Shown here piece after piece: positions 23,704 to 37,700 of a stretch of DNA of 64,000 nucleotides. The position numbers and the translations under genes are program-made. The notes under the pieces were generated by a model. The model was not told the DNA's origin. It ran no database searches and worked only from the letters and a program-made list of their open reading frames with translations. The stretch comes from Hirudinaria manillensis (taxonomy: Eukaryota; Annelida; Clitellata; Hirudinida; Hirudinidae): positions 4,930,001 through 4,994,000 of the forward strand of contig CM067531.1 of NCBI GenBank assembly GCA_034509925.1, in the 5' to 3' direction. Each line of letters starts with the position of its first letter. Position 1 is the stretch's first letter.

Positions 23704-24286
23704 ATGGACACCATCCGCATCTATGCCTCCCTTCTCCTCCTCTACGCCATCTTTTGTCGTTCGGTTGCATCAGAGGGTCAGTCAGATCCTAAATTAGGTC
23801 AGTGTTTTTCATTCATTCGCAGTGCTTATCGAATTGTTTTGAATTCTTTTGAAACGCGATTTGATCGAAGAATTCCAAGAACTCGAAGAAGACTATGAAG
23901 CTGTCGAGGAGTCGATCATCAGGGAGTGGTTAGCCAACTTGAGAGAAATGGCCAAAGAAACCAATCCACTTCGCATCAACACCAATCCTCGGAAGGAGGC
24001 AAATCGGAGATCGCAGAAACACTACGTTCGCTTTGGGAAGAGAAACAACAACAACAACAGGCAGGACATCCTGGAAGACTTGGAAGAGTCGAAAGTTCCA
24101 GGAGGAGAGCACTCGACTTGGAAGGAACCATCGCACGACTGGAGAACGTTGGAAAGAACGCATCCTTATTATGGAACCGATGGAACCGATGTTCACGCTT
24201 CAAAGAGAAAGGACAAGGACTACGTAAGGTTTGGCAGGTCAATGAAAAGGGCAGACAGACGTGACTATGTGAGGTTCGGGAAGTAA
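23704..24286 (+). CDS. RFamide-type neuropeptide precursor (three YVRFamide cassettes)
   Basis: Two exons, 23704-23797 and 23871-24286, 73-bp intron, 169 residues. The first exon encodes a signal peptide (IRIYASLLLLYAIFC then VASEG). Three copies of YVRFG stand before basic residues: HYVRFG-KR at 24020-24037, DYVRFG-R at 24218-24235, and DYVRFG-K directly before the stop at 24263-24280. Glycine followed by Lys/Arg is the C-terminal amidation signal, so the predicted peptides end in YVRF-NH2. Upstream dibasic sites (NRR, SKR, DRR) would release SQKHYVRFamide, KDKDYVRFamide and DYVRFamide. The spacers are acidic (EFQELEEDYEAVEES), as in many FMRFamide-like precursors. It should be processed in neurosecretory granules and act on a G-protein-coupled receptor or RFamide-gated channel (inference from the family). 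The closest named family is FMRFamide-like/FLP; I cannot name an ortholog. The acceptor at 23870 was chosen because it restores phase. Confidence 0.85.
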
Positions 24287-24627
24287 AAGAAACTCGGATC
24301 TCAATCGCATTGAAGTTTCTTATTCGATTACGATCCTAATTGATCTCAAGCTATAATTAAATCAATTATAATAGTCGGAATTGTCCTCGATGATTTACGA
24401 TGCGAGTCGTTTTTGTCGGGCAACAACCTCGTAGGAAATGAAGATTTTATTTTGACATTCGTTAAAAGAACAAACGTGTTGTTATTCTTGTCATCTCGGG
24501 TTGTTTTTAAAACAATTCAGTGGGCGTGGCTGGCGGCTGGCTTTGAGCAGTGATTGGTGTGCTCCAAAGTATTCCAGAACCTCCATTTATTAGCAGACGT
24601 GGTTTGCCGTCGTCTCCGCTTTGAAAG
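24287..24627. other. Intergenic region
   Basis: Holds the 3' UTR of the neuropeptide gene and the promoter of the next gene. No clear AATAAA and no further feature was seen. Confidence 0.5.
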
Positions 24628-27600
24628 ATGGAAATCGTTTCGATGCAACTCGTTGCGAAATTGATCGTGCTGTTTCTAATATCAAACGATTATAAATCTT
24701 ATTCTTGCATTTACATGCTCAACGGTTGGGCCCCTTTAAGCGTCAATGAAAGAGCGAAAAGTTCCGAAATTGTCCTCGGGGTTCAGGTGCTGAGAACTTT
24801 TCGAACCGAAGCTGCAACGTATTCTGCACAACTTCACGTTCTTGTCGTCTTCAAAGGCAAATCTTCGCTCAGAAAATTGGACGTAAACAATTTCTCGGAA
24901 TACAAGTTGGACGATTCGCTTTTTCAGTCACTGGTAGTAAATCGTGAAATCCGAAATGCATTAAGCGATATTTAAAACGAAGTAAAATATATCCCTTATT
25001 TTATCAAACAATTACTTTATTACTTTCGCAAAGTACATAATTACAAATCCTTTTAAGTGATTTTAAATCGTAGAAACTCAACTTAAAAATAATAAAAATT
25101 CTGACAATATTCATTGCAGAGGCGAAGGCTTCGTAGCAAACGTGAGCAACTTTGGAGACAAAGGACTTTGTTACTCGGACGTAAAGACCTCGAAACACTA
25201 CATCATCTTCCTGACCATATTCAGAGGGGGTTTGTCTGCCCGCTACGATGACTTGTTCGGGGCGGCTGCCCCTTGGGATCGACAAAATGAAATGTCAATT
25301 TATCGGGCAACAGGTTGGTATATTAGCAGATTGGAATTCTATGCAAACGAAGGCAAATTAAGCGCGAAGTTCCACGTTGCGCACGAAAGATTACTTGACT
25401 TTTTATCGACTTCAGTTAATTAAGCATTTCTTTAATTAATTCCACAACATTTCCATCTTGTGTCTCCTAAGAAAGGTCGTTTGATGGCTCTTAAAATGTT
25501 GCAAAACTTTGAATTTTACTCCATTTATGAACTTTGTGAAACCAAAATATGGAACAATTCGAAATAATTGAGCGATTATAATTTTATCATTTAGAAAAGA
25601 TATTTGTTTATCTAAAATCCCATTTAAACTGGATAAATTATCGATATATTAACATTATATAACTGTTATTGATATATTTCAACTATTCCTAAATAACAAT
25701 ATATTTAAAAAATTCATATATTATTTCCATTAGTTATTAATATTATAGTTATTATTATTATATTATTATTATTAAAATATGTAATGGTTATTGTTACCAA
25801 ATCTTTGGCCACAACAAACCCACAGGCACGGTTTGGAGTGAATGGTCTCATTGTTCAAAAAGTTGCGGTGGGGGTCACGAAACGAGAAGACAGGTCACGA
25901 AAGGTCAGGAAGGTCAAATGAGGTCATTCATTCACGTAGTCCTCTTTGTATTTATTTTTTGCATTCCTTTGTACAGGCCTGGTGAGAGATGGTGATGAGG
26001 TTCAGTACAGAACTTGTAACTTCTTTCAATGCTCAGGTATTTTATTCGGTTTCAATTTTAGAAGCATTCGTTTGTAAATGTATTTAAATGGTAATTTGTT
26101 TAATTATTTATTTAAATGATAATTAATTAATTAATCTATTTATTTATATAAATGATGATTTATTTAGTCATTCATTTATTTATTCATTTATTTTCCATTC
26201 TCGAAATGATAGTTAAACAAACGTCTTCCATTGGTACCTTTGCGAGCCTGTTTCGCTGTCAATTAGGTCCAAACAACGATGCAGGATGTTTATGAAGCTT
26301 GTAATTAGAAAGCAAATGAAAAACCAGAAGAAATAAATAATCGATTTGTGAAAGTTTAATTTTAATGACAGTTAAAATTAACAATTAATTGTTATTAAAA
26401 TTAATTTTAATAAATAATTAACTTTTAAGAAAAGTCAACATAGTACTTTTACTATATTTAATTGTAAATAATATCAAAACAGCTTTTCATTTCTGGATCC
26501 TTTCCAAAATTAAATGGAAAATTAATGTCATTAATAAATCAATGTGATGAAATGTTACTACGAATATTATTCATAATAAAGTTAATTATTAACTTATTAA
26601 ATAATCAAATAATCTGCCAGGAAATTGATAAAAATTAATTTAAAATTAAAAAAACAAAACATTTCAACAGACAGCAAACTCCTTCCGAATGTCAGAGAAG
26701 ACGCGAAGAATTCCGTGTTCGCCTCCAAGTTCAATCCTCCTCGGTCGTTCTGCTTGACTTCATCGAAGAACTTCAACGAACTGAGGATGAGAATCTCCAC
26801 TCCCGGCAACAACCTCTTCATCCACCTGCAAAGGCATCGCAAACCCGGCAAATTGTTGCGCGAAAGACGCACGTTTTCCACCGACGGTCCATCGATCTTC
26901 ATTTACTCTTTAATCCGCCAACAACTTTTGCCCAAAGCGGTTCTGACAAAAAAACTCCCCGAACACGAAATCAACGCCACGCGGCCGTTTTTGCGCGCCA
27001 TTAAAATCTTTCCCGTTCCTTCGAGAATTTCGATCGCTTTCACAACGACTCACGTCAAACTCTACGCTGATTGCATTCTCAGGTTTCGATTGAAAACTTC
27101 AATCGCAGGATTTCAATCGTCAGGATTTCCGAGCAACCAGCTTTTTTTCAAGGCTGTCATTCGGGCGGATCTTCGCACAAGTATTGCATTTAGTTCTGCA
27201 TTGGTTATTTATTATTATTATTATTATTGTTGTTATTATTATTAATATTATTGCTATTATTATTATTAATAATATTTTTTTTATTATATTAATTAAACTT
27301 CACGCGATCCATTTATCAATAATTTAATGAACCAAACTTTCAGAACCTCAAATAACCGTCGTGAAGGATTCAAAATTTTCTCAATGTTCAGCGAAACCAA
27401 GCAACTTCTTGAAGGAATTTTCCTTGTCGAGTGTTGGAAAAATAAAATTGATTAATTAATTAATCAGTTAATTAAACGAATTTACATAATTTGAAATTTA
27501 AAAAAATACAATGTTTTAATTTATATTTTACTAAATAACCTAGTTTTGTGTTTTATTTCTTCAGGGACCCAACGAAACAATGGCGGTTGAAAAGCAACTT

Positions 27601-27645
27601 ACTTCGAAAGGTTTGGAAATCAATCCCTTCGATAAACCTTTGTAA
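24628..27645 (+). CDS. Secreted multidomain protein: NtA/CCDC3-like, TSP1, LamG/TSPN-like
   Basis: Model: 24628-24943, 25122-25313, 25826-25903, 25977-26036, 26671-27180, 27344-27432, 27565-27645; 441 residues. A hydrophobic N-terminus (LVAKLIVLFLI) suggests a signal peptide. Residues 30-170 (WAPLSVNERAKSSEIVLGVQVL, YSAQLHVLVVFKG, HYIIFLTIFRGG) resemble the NTR/NtA-like fold at the N-terminus of CCDC3 and agrin. One TSP1 repeat follows: WSEWSHCSKSCGGG, then YRTCNFFQC. The long fifth exon ends with ISIAFTTTHVKLYADC, which looks like the V.L..DC strand of TSPN/LamG domains. AATAAA at 27702-27707 follows the stop. The TSP1 repeat is certain; the flanking assignments are weaker. The donor of exon 1 and the last junction are tentative; another choice at the last junction would give a different C-terminus. 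I do not recognise an ortholog. A matrix or signalling-modulator role is inference only. Confidence 0.6.
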
Positions 27646-29395
<1,750 letters not shown>

Positions 29396-32300
29396 ATGGG
29401 ACAGTTGGAATCGAAGACGACGTCGAGAAAGGAGTTACATTTCTATGGTCTGTTGTCGAATTTAAGCAAAATTTGTCTTAAGTTGGTTACATCAATTTCA
29501 ATCGATCGATCGATCAATCAATCAACAATTCTAACAATCGAACAATCAATCTATCATAGAAGCTTTAATGATTGCAGACTTGATGCCTTATGGATTGTCT
29601 GAATACAGCAAGTCTTTTGAATTGGCGAAAGAAAGAACTACGATTGCAGTTTGTCGTAAGTGATGCTTCAATTCATCGTTCAATTTAGTCACTCATTATG
29701 CATTCAATTGTTTCCAATATTTTCATAATAATTTCTTAAAAATTTCCATGATAACTTCAAAATCGTTTTCATAATAATCCCATAAACATTTCCACAAACT
29801 GTACGCAGACGAGACGCATTCTTTCCTGTCAGAAATGACTTCAATTCTCGTGCAACACGTCCATTCCAGCAACAACAGATCAGAAAAGGTCCTGGAATTT
29901 CACCATCCGCGACTCCTCCTGGAAAAGTTGAACAAAGTTTTGTTCCTCGAAGAAAGACCGCAACATCTCGATGGCATTCTCAAGCAGTGCACCCAAGTCC
30001 TCAAGTACTGCGTCAGAACCGGTGACTTGAGAAACTTTCTATTTACGATTTGATTAAAAAGCGAATTAAATGATTAATTTTGAAATTCATTTTTCTAGGC
30101 AACAAATTCAGAATATTTAAATTGAATATTTAAGCAATTTATTATTTAACGTTACAACCTTGTTATCATTTGCAAGACGATATTGTCCTTCGATTATCAT
30201 CCATTTGTTGATGAAATAGCCGAAAAGGTGGCAAGAAAAGAGAAATTTAATTCTTTCATAAAGGCACATGCTGCTACTTCAATAAGAAAACTTATGCCCT
30301 CCGGAATATCGCTCAAAAATAATGGAATCTTTTTTTTTATTTACGTGGAAGTCACGTTTAGTTCTGTTTATTTCGAGTTTGTTTCGGATTTAACGATTTA
30401 TTTAATCATCATCGATGGAGCGTTATCGCAAAATCCGGTTATTTTTCTTTGGGTTACTAAAGGTCGGTGTCAGAGAACTAAGAAACAGACCTTCGAAGCA
30501 AATAAAGAGATGAAAAGTCTTGGAATTAGTTGCAAGTCGTAAATAATTTCTGCCGGAAAAGACTTTGAAAAGATTTTTTTAACACGAAACAAACAAGGAA
30601 GCAACACGGCCAACATAATTTAATATATAATATAATATAATATAATATAATATAATATAATATAATATAATATAATATAATATAATATAATATAATATAA
30701 TATAATATAATATAATATAATATAATATAATATAATATAATATAATATAATATAATATAATATAATATAATATAATATAATATAATATAATATAATATAA
30801 TATAATATAATATAATATAATATAATATAATATAATATAATATAATATAATATGTAATATTTCCATGGAGGAAATCAGTCATCATTTTCAAGAGTCAGAA
30901 ATTAGTTAGTTTGGCTGTGATTATGATCACATGAACAACAATAATAACATCTATTTGATCATTTATTAAATTATTTAATATTCCATTATTTATTAATATA
31001 ATTTATTAGTAGTAAATTATAAGTAATTAATAAATATATTATATTTAGAGGGGAGAGAAGTCTCAACAGCACTGTTTCATTGAATAAAAATAAGGTAATT
31101 AAATTAATAAAATAATTATATAGATAAATGAATAAAACGAATAAAAGAATTAAATTGATAAAATAATTAAATTAATAAAATAATTCCATAAAAGTCGTTC
31201 AAAAGCACCAATGGCTGCCACTTTCTCATGGAAAGAAACATCTGCAAAAAAAACCGAAAACCTTTCGAAAAAATTCGAAAATCGAAACATTTTTTAAACT
31301 TTTCATTTGCAGTTTTTAATGAAGGACAAATATTGAAATATTATTATTGCAACATATTTGAATGAAAACATTATATCCTTATTAATATTATAACCTTATT
31401 AATATTATATCCTTATTAACATTATATCCAAATATTGACAAATGTTATTTAAAATGGTAACAGATGTTCAAAAATAGCTCCTTGATTCATGCCGATTTGT
31501 ACGTTATTATTGTTGCTTTTGCTGTTGTTGTTGTCCTCGTCATCGTCATCGTCGTCGTCGTTGTTGTTGTTGTAAGTTAAATTTAAACTTAAGAGAGTTT
31601 TTACCTCATCCCGTCTAATTTATTTTAAAATATTTGCAATAAAACTATTTTAAATTCGAAAGGCCACCCGCGATTTTTCAACCAAATATCTCAAGGACTG
31701 GACGTCATAGGATTGATTGGTGAGTGGTCAACAGCTGCTACCAACACGAGTCTGTAAGTCTTACATTTCTGTTTTCAAGTACATTTTTAGGGATTATTAA
31801 CACCCTAGTATGTTTATTGACATTATCCAGCGTTTCTGTACAGACGATTGTTTAATAAGTTATTTTCGCAACTTTGAGTCTGATTAAATGATGAAAAATG
31901 AGAATTGAATTAAATTGTAATTAACTCGTAATTACATTTTAATTAAATTGTAATTAACCTTTTCTCCTTTGTAAAGTTCTGACGAGGATGCTTCGATATT
32001 CAGAAGAATGGAGTCCACAGTCCTCGGTAAAATGAGGACCTTTTTGGGCTGGGACGAAAGCGATGACGTTTTAACTCCAGGTTTGAGTGAATTTCAAATT
32101 AAAATTCATGGTAAAGTTGGTAACGGTTCTTCAGTTTGTTGAATGAAATTAAAATTAGTCGTTGGAGCGGAGGTAATTTTAAAATTATTTCAATAATTTC
32201 TTTTTCTTTTCGAGAAATTTCTGAACTAAAACTTTCGTAATACACAAAATTATCTTAACAATAAAGAAATCACTTGGATTTCTGAAGGGGGTACCATGTC

Positions 32301-34305
32301 CAACTTGTACAGCTTAGCCGTGGCCAGGCACAAAATGTTTCCAAACTGCAACTACGATGGAATGGCTGGCAATTCTCCCCTCGTGGTCTTCACGTCTGAT
32401 CAAGTGAGTGTTTCGATGGGCAGTTGCTTAAAATAGATTTGTTTGATTTTTTGAGTTTATTTATTTACGTCTGTTATTTATTTATTTATTTTATTTTATT
32501 TGCGATGCTTTTTGCAGAGCCATTTTTCTATCAAAAGAGCGGGAGTTTTGCTCGGCATTGGAAGTGATCACGTGATACTCGTCGATTCGGACGAGAGGTT
32601 GGAACGTTGATTGTGCTTTGATTGATTCAATCGTGAAGTGATTGATTCGTTGATTGGAAGATGATTGGAGGCACTTGATCATTGGATCAACTCGTAGTGC
32701 ATATCGTGAATTGTACGACAAAGTGTACAATAAGTTGTACAAAGTACACTTCTTTCAATTCGCAGGGGTAAAATGTCCGTGTCAGACTTGCGGGTCAAAA
32801 TCGCAGAATCATTGAACTCCGACATGAAACCATACCTCGTGGCAGCCACCAGCGGCACCACGGTCCTCGGGGCTTTCGACCCCCTCCCTGAAATTGCTGA
32901 CGTCTGCGAGAAGTACGACCTGTGGCTCCATGTAGACGTAAGTCATTATGTCATGCCATCCCACTTTAGTCATCAGTTAAGTTCATGAATATTAATTAGG
33001 CGGCCTGGGGAGGGGGATTGCTTCTGTCGAGAACTCACAGACACCTTCTGCAAGGCATACACAGGTAATATTTTGTGCTATTATTTATTCATTTTAATGA
33101 CTTTTAATAATGGATAATTTTCAATTCAAAGGGCTGATTCGGTGACATGGAATCCTCACAAATTGATGGGAGTTCCTTTGCAATGCTCGGCATTCTTCGT
33201 GAAGGAAAAAGTCGATAAACTTTAAATTCATTAACCAATTAATTTTAAATTTATTTATTTTAAACCAATTTAATTTAGACCAGTTAATTTACAGACAATG
33301 GTTAGTCACAAAATGCTACAAAATACAAAGTTGCCAAATCTTAGGGACTTCTGGAAAAGTGCTTCCAAGTGGATGAGAGAGTAGGGTTCTTTGACGAAAA
33401 CGAGTTCGTGGATCGTCGTACAATGCAGGGCACCAGGCACAACGATGCATTGAAATTGTGGTTGCTATGGAAATGCAAAGGATGCAGAATGTTCGAGAAT
33501 CAAATAGACGAACTTATGAAGCTCTCGAGGTAGCCAAACAACTGTAGTCATAAACTGTAAATGATAATTTACAAGTTATAATAAATGATTACTAATTAAT
33601 TATTAAATAATTAATATATAATATTAAATAATTAATAATCAACTGATATTAAGTCATAATAACTGAATTATTTAATTAATTTTAACTCTTAAACAAACCT
33701 CAGGTACATGCAGACTGAAATCAGTGCCAGACCCGGCTTCGAATTTGTCCTTCAGGAGGTCGAAATCCATTTCTTAATTTTTTTTTTATAAAATACCACA
33801 AACGACTTAGTGCTGTTCCCGCATTACTGTATTGGTCTCAAGTGTGCAGTTTCAGCAAGAATGTTAGATTGCAGTCAGTTATATTGTGTGAGATACTGAG
33901 TGATGATATTCTTTAAAATGCTCTCTGGATTTATCGTAATATATTATAATTCAATTTAAGCCTGAATACCTCAACATCTGTTTCTGGTACGTACCTCAAA
34001 AGCTGAGATACCTACCAAGCGGAAAAGAAAGAGATGACAAACTATCCGCGGTAAGACGGTTGTCAATTGATCTAAATAAGTAAATAAGTCTAAAGAATAG
34101 TCAAAGGGAGGGTTTTTTTAAACTCTTTGAGCAGGTTGCCTCAAAGGTCAAAGCAGTGATGATGGAGAAAGGTCAAACCATGGTGGGTTACCAACCTCTG
34201 GGTACCAAACCCAACTTTTTCAGGATGATTCTCTCGAATCCTGCGACATCCGAACGAGATATCGACTACCTCCTCGATCAAATACAACTGTACGGAGAGT
34301 TGTAA
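29396..34305 (+). CDS. Glutamate decarboxylase-family PLP enzyme, divergent catalytic loop
   Basis: Fourteen exons: 29396-29447, 29560-29655, 29809-30021, 31663-31753, 31977-32080, 32288-32403, 32518-32597, 32766-32937, 33000-33064, 33132-33210, 33345-33529, 33704-33758, 33961-34050, 34135-34305; 522 residues. Group II PLP decarboxylases of this type make GABA from glutamate (GAD) or act on cysteine sulfinate/aspartate (CSAD/GADL1). Family motifs: [62 protein letters not shown], and [11 protein letters not shown] with the PLP lysine near residue 340; the C-terminus has [19 protein letters not shown] and [10 protein letters not shown]. Overall closest to GAD. Odd: the usual FTYEIAPVF segment is replaced by LSDEDASIF, and the mobile catalytic loop is about five residues shorter with no tyrosine. 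The first exon is tentative (donor chosen for phase). Activity may be altered or lost. Confidence 0.88.
30626..30852. repeat. (TATAA)n pentanucleotide array in a GAD-like intron
   Basis: About 45 near-perfect copies of TATAA within the 1.6-kb intron 30022-31662. The ORFs of repeating Tyr-Ile-Leu on the minus strand are repeat artefacts. The same motif forms a second array at 63068-63217. Confidence 0.95.
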
Positions 34306-34760
34306 TCACTTGTAATCAATTTTTTTTAGTTGTTGTGATGATGTTGTAATCAGTTGTTGTGCTCAAGTGTTGTGACCAGTTGCAGTCATCTCAACCTTGT
34401 TTTACGTTTAGAGCTCACACAGGTTATTTAAACAAACCACTTGGAAGCCATGGCATGCATAATACCTCACACAATACCTCATGTAATATCTTACATAATA
34501 TCTGCTCATATGTACACTTCCTCGTTCAATAAGGTAAAAGGAAATTTAATCCTTAAATGCAATTCTTTGCAAATTCATTATTCTCATCTTTGGTAATGTC
34601 AATTGGTTCAAATGGCTGTAAAATGCACAAACTGAATTTAAAGATTACAAGAATATAATTGAGCAAATGCAGAGGTGTGTTAGATAAACAACAATAACAA
34701 AATCCACAACAACAACAACATCAACATCCCAGTCACTAAAAACGAAACAAAAAGTCAACT
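34306..34760. other. Convergent 3' UTRs of the GAD-like gene and cubilin
   Basis: 455 bp separate the two stop codons. No perfect AATAAA was seen on either strand; TTTAAT near 34544 would read ATTAAA on the minus strand and could serve cubilin. Confidence 0.45.
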
Positions 34761-37700
34761 TTAGTCATCATAATCGTCAGAATAATCATCTTCCGGGTAA
34801 GACTCGGTCGGAACTTGGAGCACGAATTCTCTTGAACTCGTGAAAGTCAATTTGAATGCAACGTTGTTTTGTTCATTCTCGGTTGATTCGTACTTCACTA
34901 GAATTTTGCTGTTGGGGAGAGTTGTTGTTGTGTCGCCCTACAAATAAAATGCTTTGACTTTGAGTTAATAGCATAATAGTTAGTTAATAGAATTTATTAA
35001 TAAATTTTCTTATCCAAATCATTGCTAAACTTTAATTTTAGCATATGTGATTCATCATCATAAAATATGTTAAGTAGGCCAATAAATTTAGAAACTGACA
35101 CTTATGCAGTAGTCTGTAGAAGGTGACGTCACGTTAGGACCGGCATAAACCGTCAACAAACTCTGCCCTCCGAGGCATCGCTCCGTCAAAGTCATCTCGC
35201 TCGGCAAAATTTTGACGTGGACTCTCAAATAGCGCTTGGTGGTCGTCTCGATGGTCCACGTGCAAGAATATCGTTGGCCAGGAACGTTGGGGAAGTTTGG
35301 ACTCGCTATCGTACCTGCCTCGATGTGCAAATCTCCTCCGCATCCTAAATTTTATTTATTTATTTTATTTATTTATTCGATTGCAAAGCAACTCTGTTTT
35401 TGACAAAAGAATTTAAGAGGTGAAACCTGATGGAGAAGAAGTGTAGGTGATGTCGAAGCCCTGCTGCGCATGAGATTCGTCCGACTTGAACTCGAGCTTT
35501 GCAAGGTTGTTTCTGAAGAAAATTGGATTTGGCAAAGCATGGCACAGAGTTGCAAATGGCATCCATTCATCTTCAAACTTCCTTGAAATCTGAAGATTAG
35601 AAATTAGAAAATATAAAAAAGTAATTTGCCAAATATCACAAAAAAAAATCTTTTTTAAAAAAATAGTATCTCACTTTGAGGTAGTCGTAAGAACATTCTG
35701 CTTGCTGTTCCAAGTCAAAAACCCTGAAAAACAGTGAAAGTTTTGTGCCTGGAGGAGTCATAATTTCGATGGTGCATCTCATGTGGTGCTCGTACGACTC
35801 GGGGAAGAAGGGACTCGTCACCCTGCCGGACGGTGCCGTATAGTTTCTGTTGCACGCTGAAACGCGCGATCGATCATTTTATTAATTAATTATTTTATCT
35901 AATTATTAAAAATATTTTATTTTCAAAATTCAACGGAAAGTATAAAAAAAATTAACTTACTTGCTTCCTTGAAGTTCAAACTAAATCCTTTGTGCCTGTG
36001 TTGAGAGTTTTCCTTTGAAACAAAAGTCACCAAAACTTTGTTCTGCGAACCAACAAAAGGTGGAGGTGACTGTGCACCGCACAGTACGAGAGGTTCGTGT
36101 ACGATCGACTGAAATAATTTCATCGCATTTCAGTTTAAATAAAAAAAATACTCTAATTATTATTATTATTATTTTTTTAATAAAAAATACATTAATTATT
36201 ATTTTTTGTTTACCTGTCAACTGCTAATGTTTGAACCAAACATTATTAAAAGTGTGGATTGTCAACATTGAAGATCACCTGCTGATTGTGAAGGACTTTG
36301 ATTTCTTCAATCTTCAAGTAATCCTCCTGACAACGGTTGCTAGGGAAGAGATCGAGGGAAGTGACGTCCACTTCGATGTAGTTGCGAGTCCTTGCTTCGA
36401 TGGTCCACCTGCAAACGAGGTTGTTGTCGTAGTTGGACGGGTAGCCGGGAGAAGTGATTGTAGTTTGATTAGAGTCGACCGAAAATTCCCCTCCGCATGT
36501 TTCTGAAACAAAAATTTAAAAAAATAAATAAATAAATTTAAATCAAATGAAACTCTAAAAATTAAAAAAAAAATTTAAATCAAACGAAATCGTTTGACCG
36601 ACAGCAGACGACTAACGATCGACGAGAGTGTACGTCGCCTTGAATCCCGCCGCCTCCGTCTCCCCGTCGCTGACAAATTCGAGCAAAAACGTTTGAAACG
36701 GTGCCACATATCTGAAAGATCCTCTGCTGGTGCACTGTTTGACGACTTCCTCGTCATTTTCGAGAAATCCGGTTTTAATCTTGAAATTAAAGATTTAATT
36801 GATGAAATTAATTAACTAACAAATTAATTAATTTATTTATTAATTATTTCAATTAATTTAATTTTCCAGACTAGAAGATTGAAATGATTGCCACCTCCAA
36901 GTAATCTTCACAAGCCAAGTGATTTTCCTCTGGAAGTGAAACATACTCAAAGTTCAGTTGGTAGAGTTTGTTCGGAGGAGCCTCGAATATCCACTTGCAG
37001 TCGAGATTTGCTTCGTACTTTCCGTCGTTGTTCACGTCGAGACTGACGATCGTTCCGGAAGGATTCGACACAGATCCTCCGCAGCCTCGAAAGATTATTT
37101 AAATTTAATTTATTTAAATTTATATGAGATGAGGCCTTACATTAAAGCATTTCATTTTTCGAAATATTTTTGTATTTTTTGTCAAATATTTGTTTAGCAA
37201 TAAAGATTTTTTAAAAATCTTTTTTTAGAAATATTTATCCATCCATCCATCCACCCACCCATTCATCCATCTACTCATCCATCCATCCACTAGAAATGTT
37301 AGAAATGTATTCTAAATAAATGAACATTATTAAAATTTAATTGGAATATTTCTTAAATTGTAAACGGTTCTTCTTTAATCCGACCCAACGGAGGATGGAA
37401 GGAATGTTCACATCTCTTATGACAGACTACTTCATAGAATTACCGGAAAGGTTTGTCACATTAATTAAATAATTAATAATAATAATAATAATATATAATA
37501 ATATATATATATAATATAATATATAATAAATAATTAATCACTACTTACAAAAAAAATGTAAAAAAGAAAATGTCTCACCATAGACCGCCATGTAATCGAT
37601 TTCAAAGGAAGCCATTTCGTTGAGCACGGCCGAGTGTACGATTTGAAGTTTCGAGGTGCTGCTGTAAATCGGTTCCGGTCGAACGGAGCCGCAGAATCTT

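Noticed and set aside
26597..26902. Minus-strand ORF opposite the TSP1-protein gene
   Set aside because: It mirrors the long fifth exon, whose plus-strand phase fits the neighbouring exons.
30526..30891. ORFs of repeating Tyr-Tyr-Ile-Ile-Leu on the minus strand
   Set aside because: They are translations of the TATAA array, with no coding signal outside it.
33400..33422. Possible tiny intron in the GAD-like loop exon
   Set aside because: The only GT...AG span there is about 21 bases, too short to be spliced, so the loop change is taken as real.
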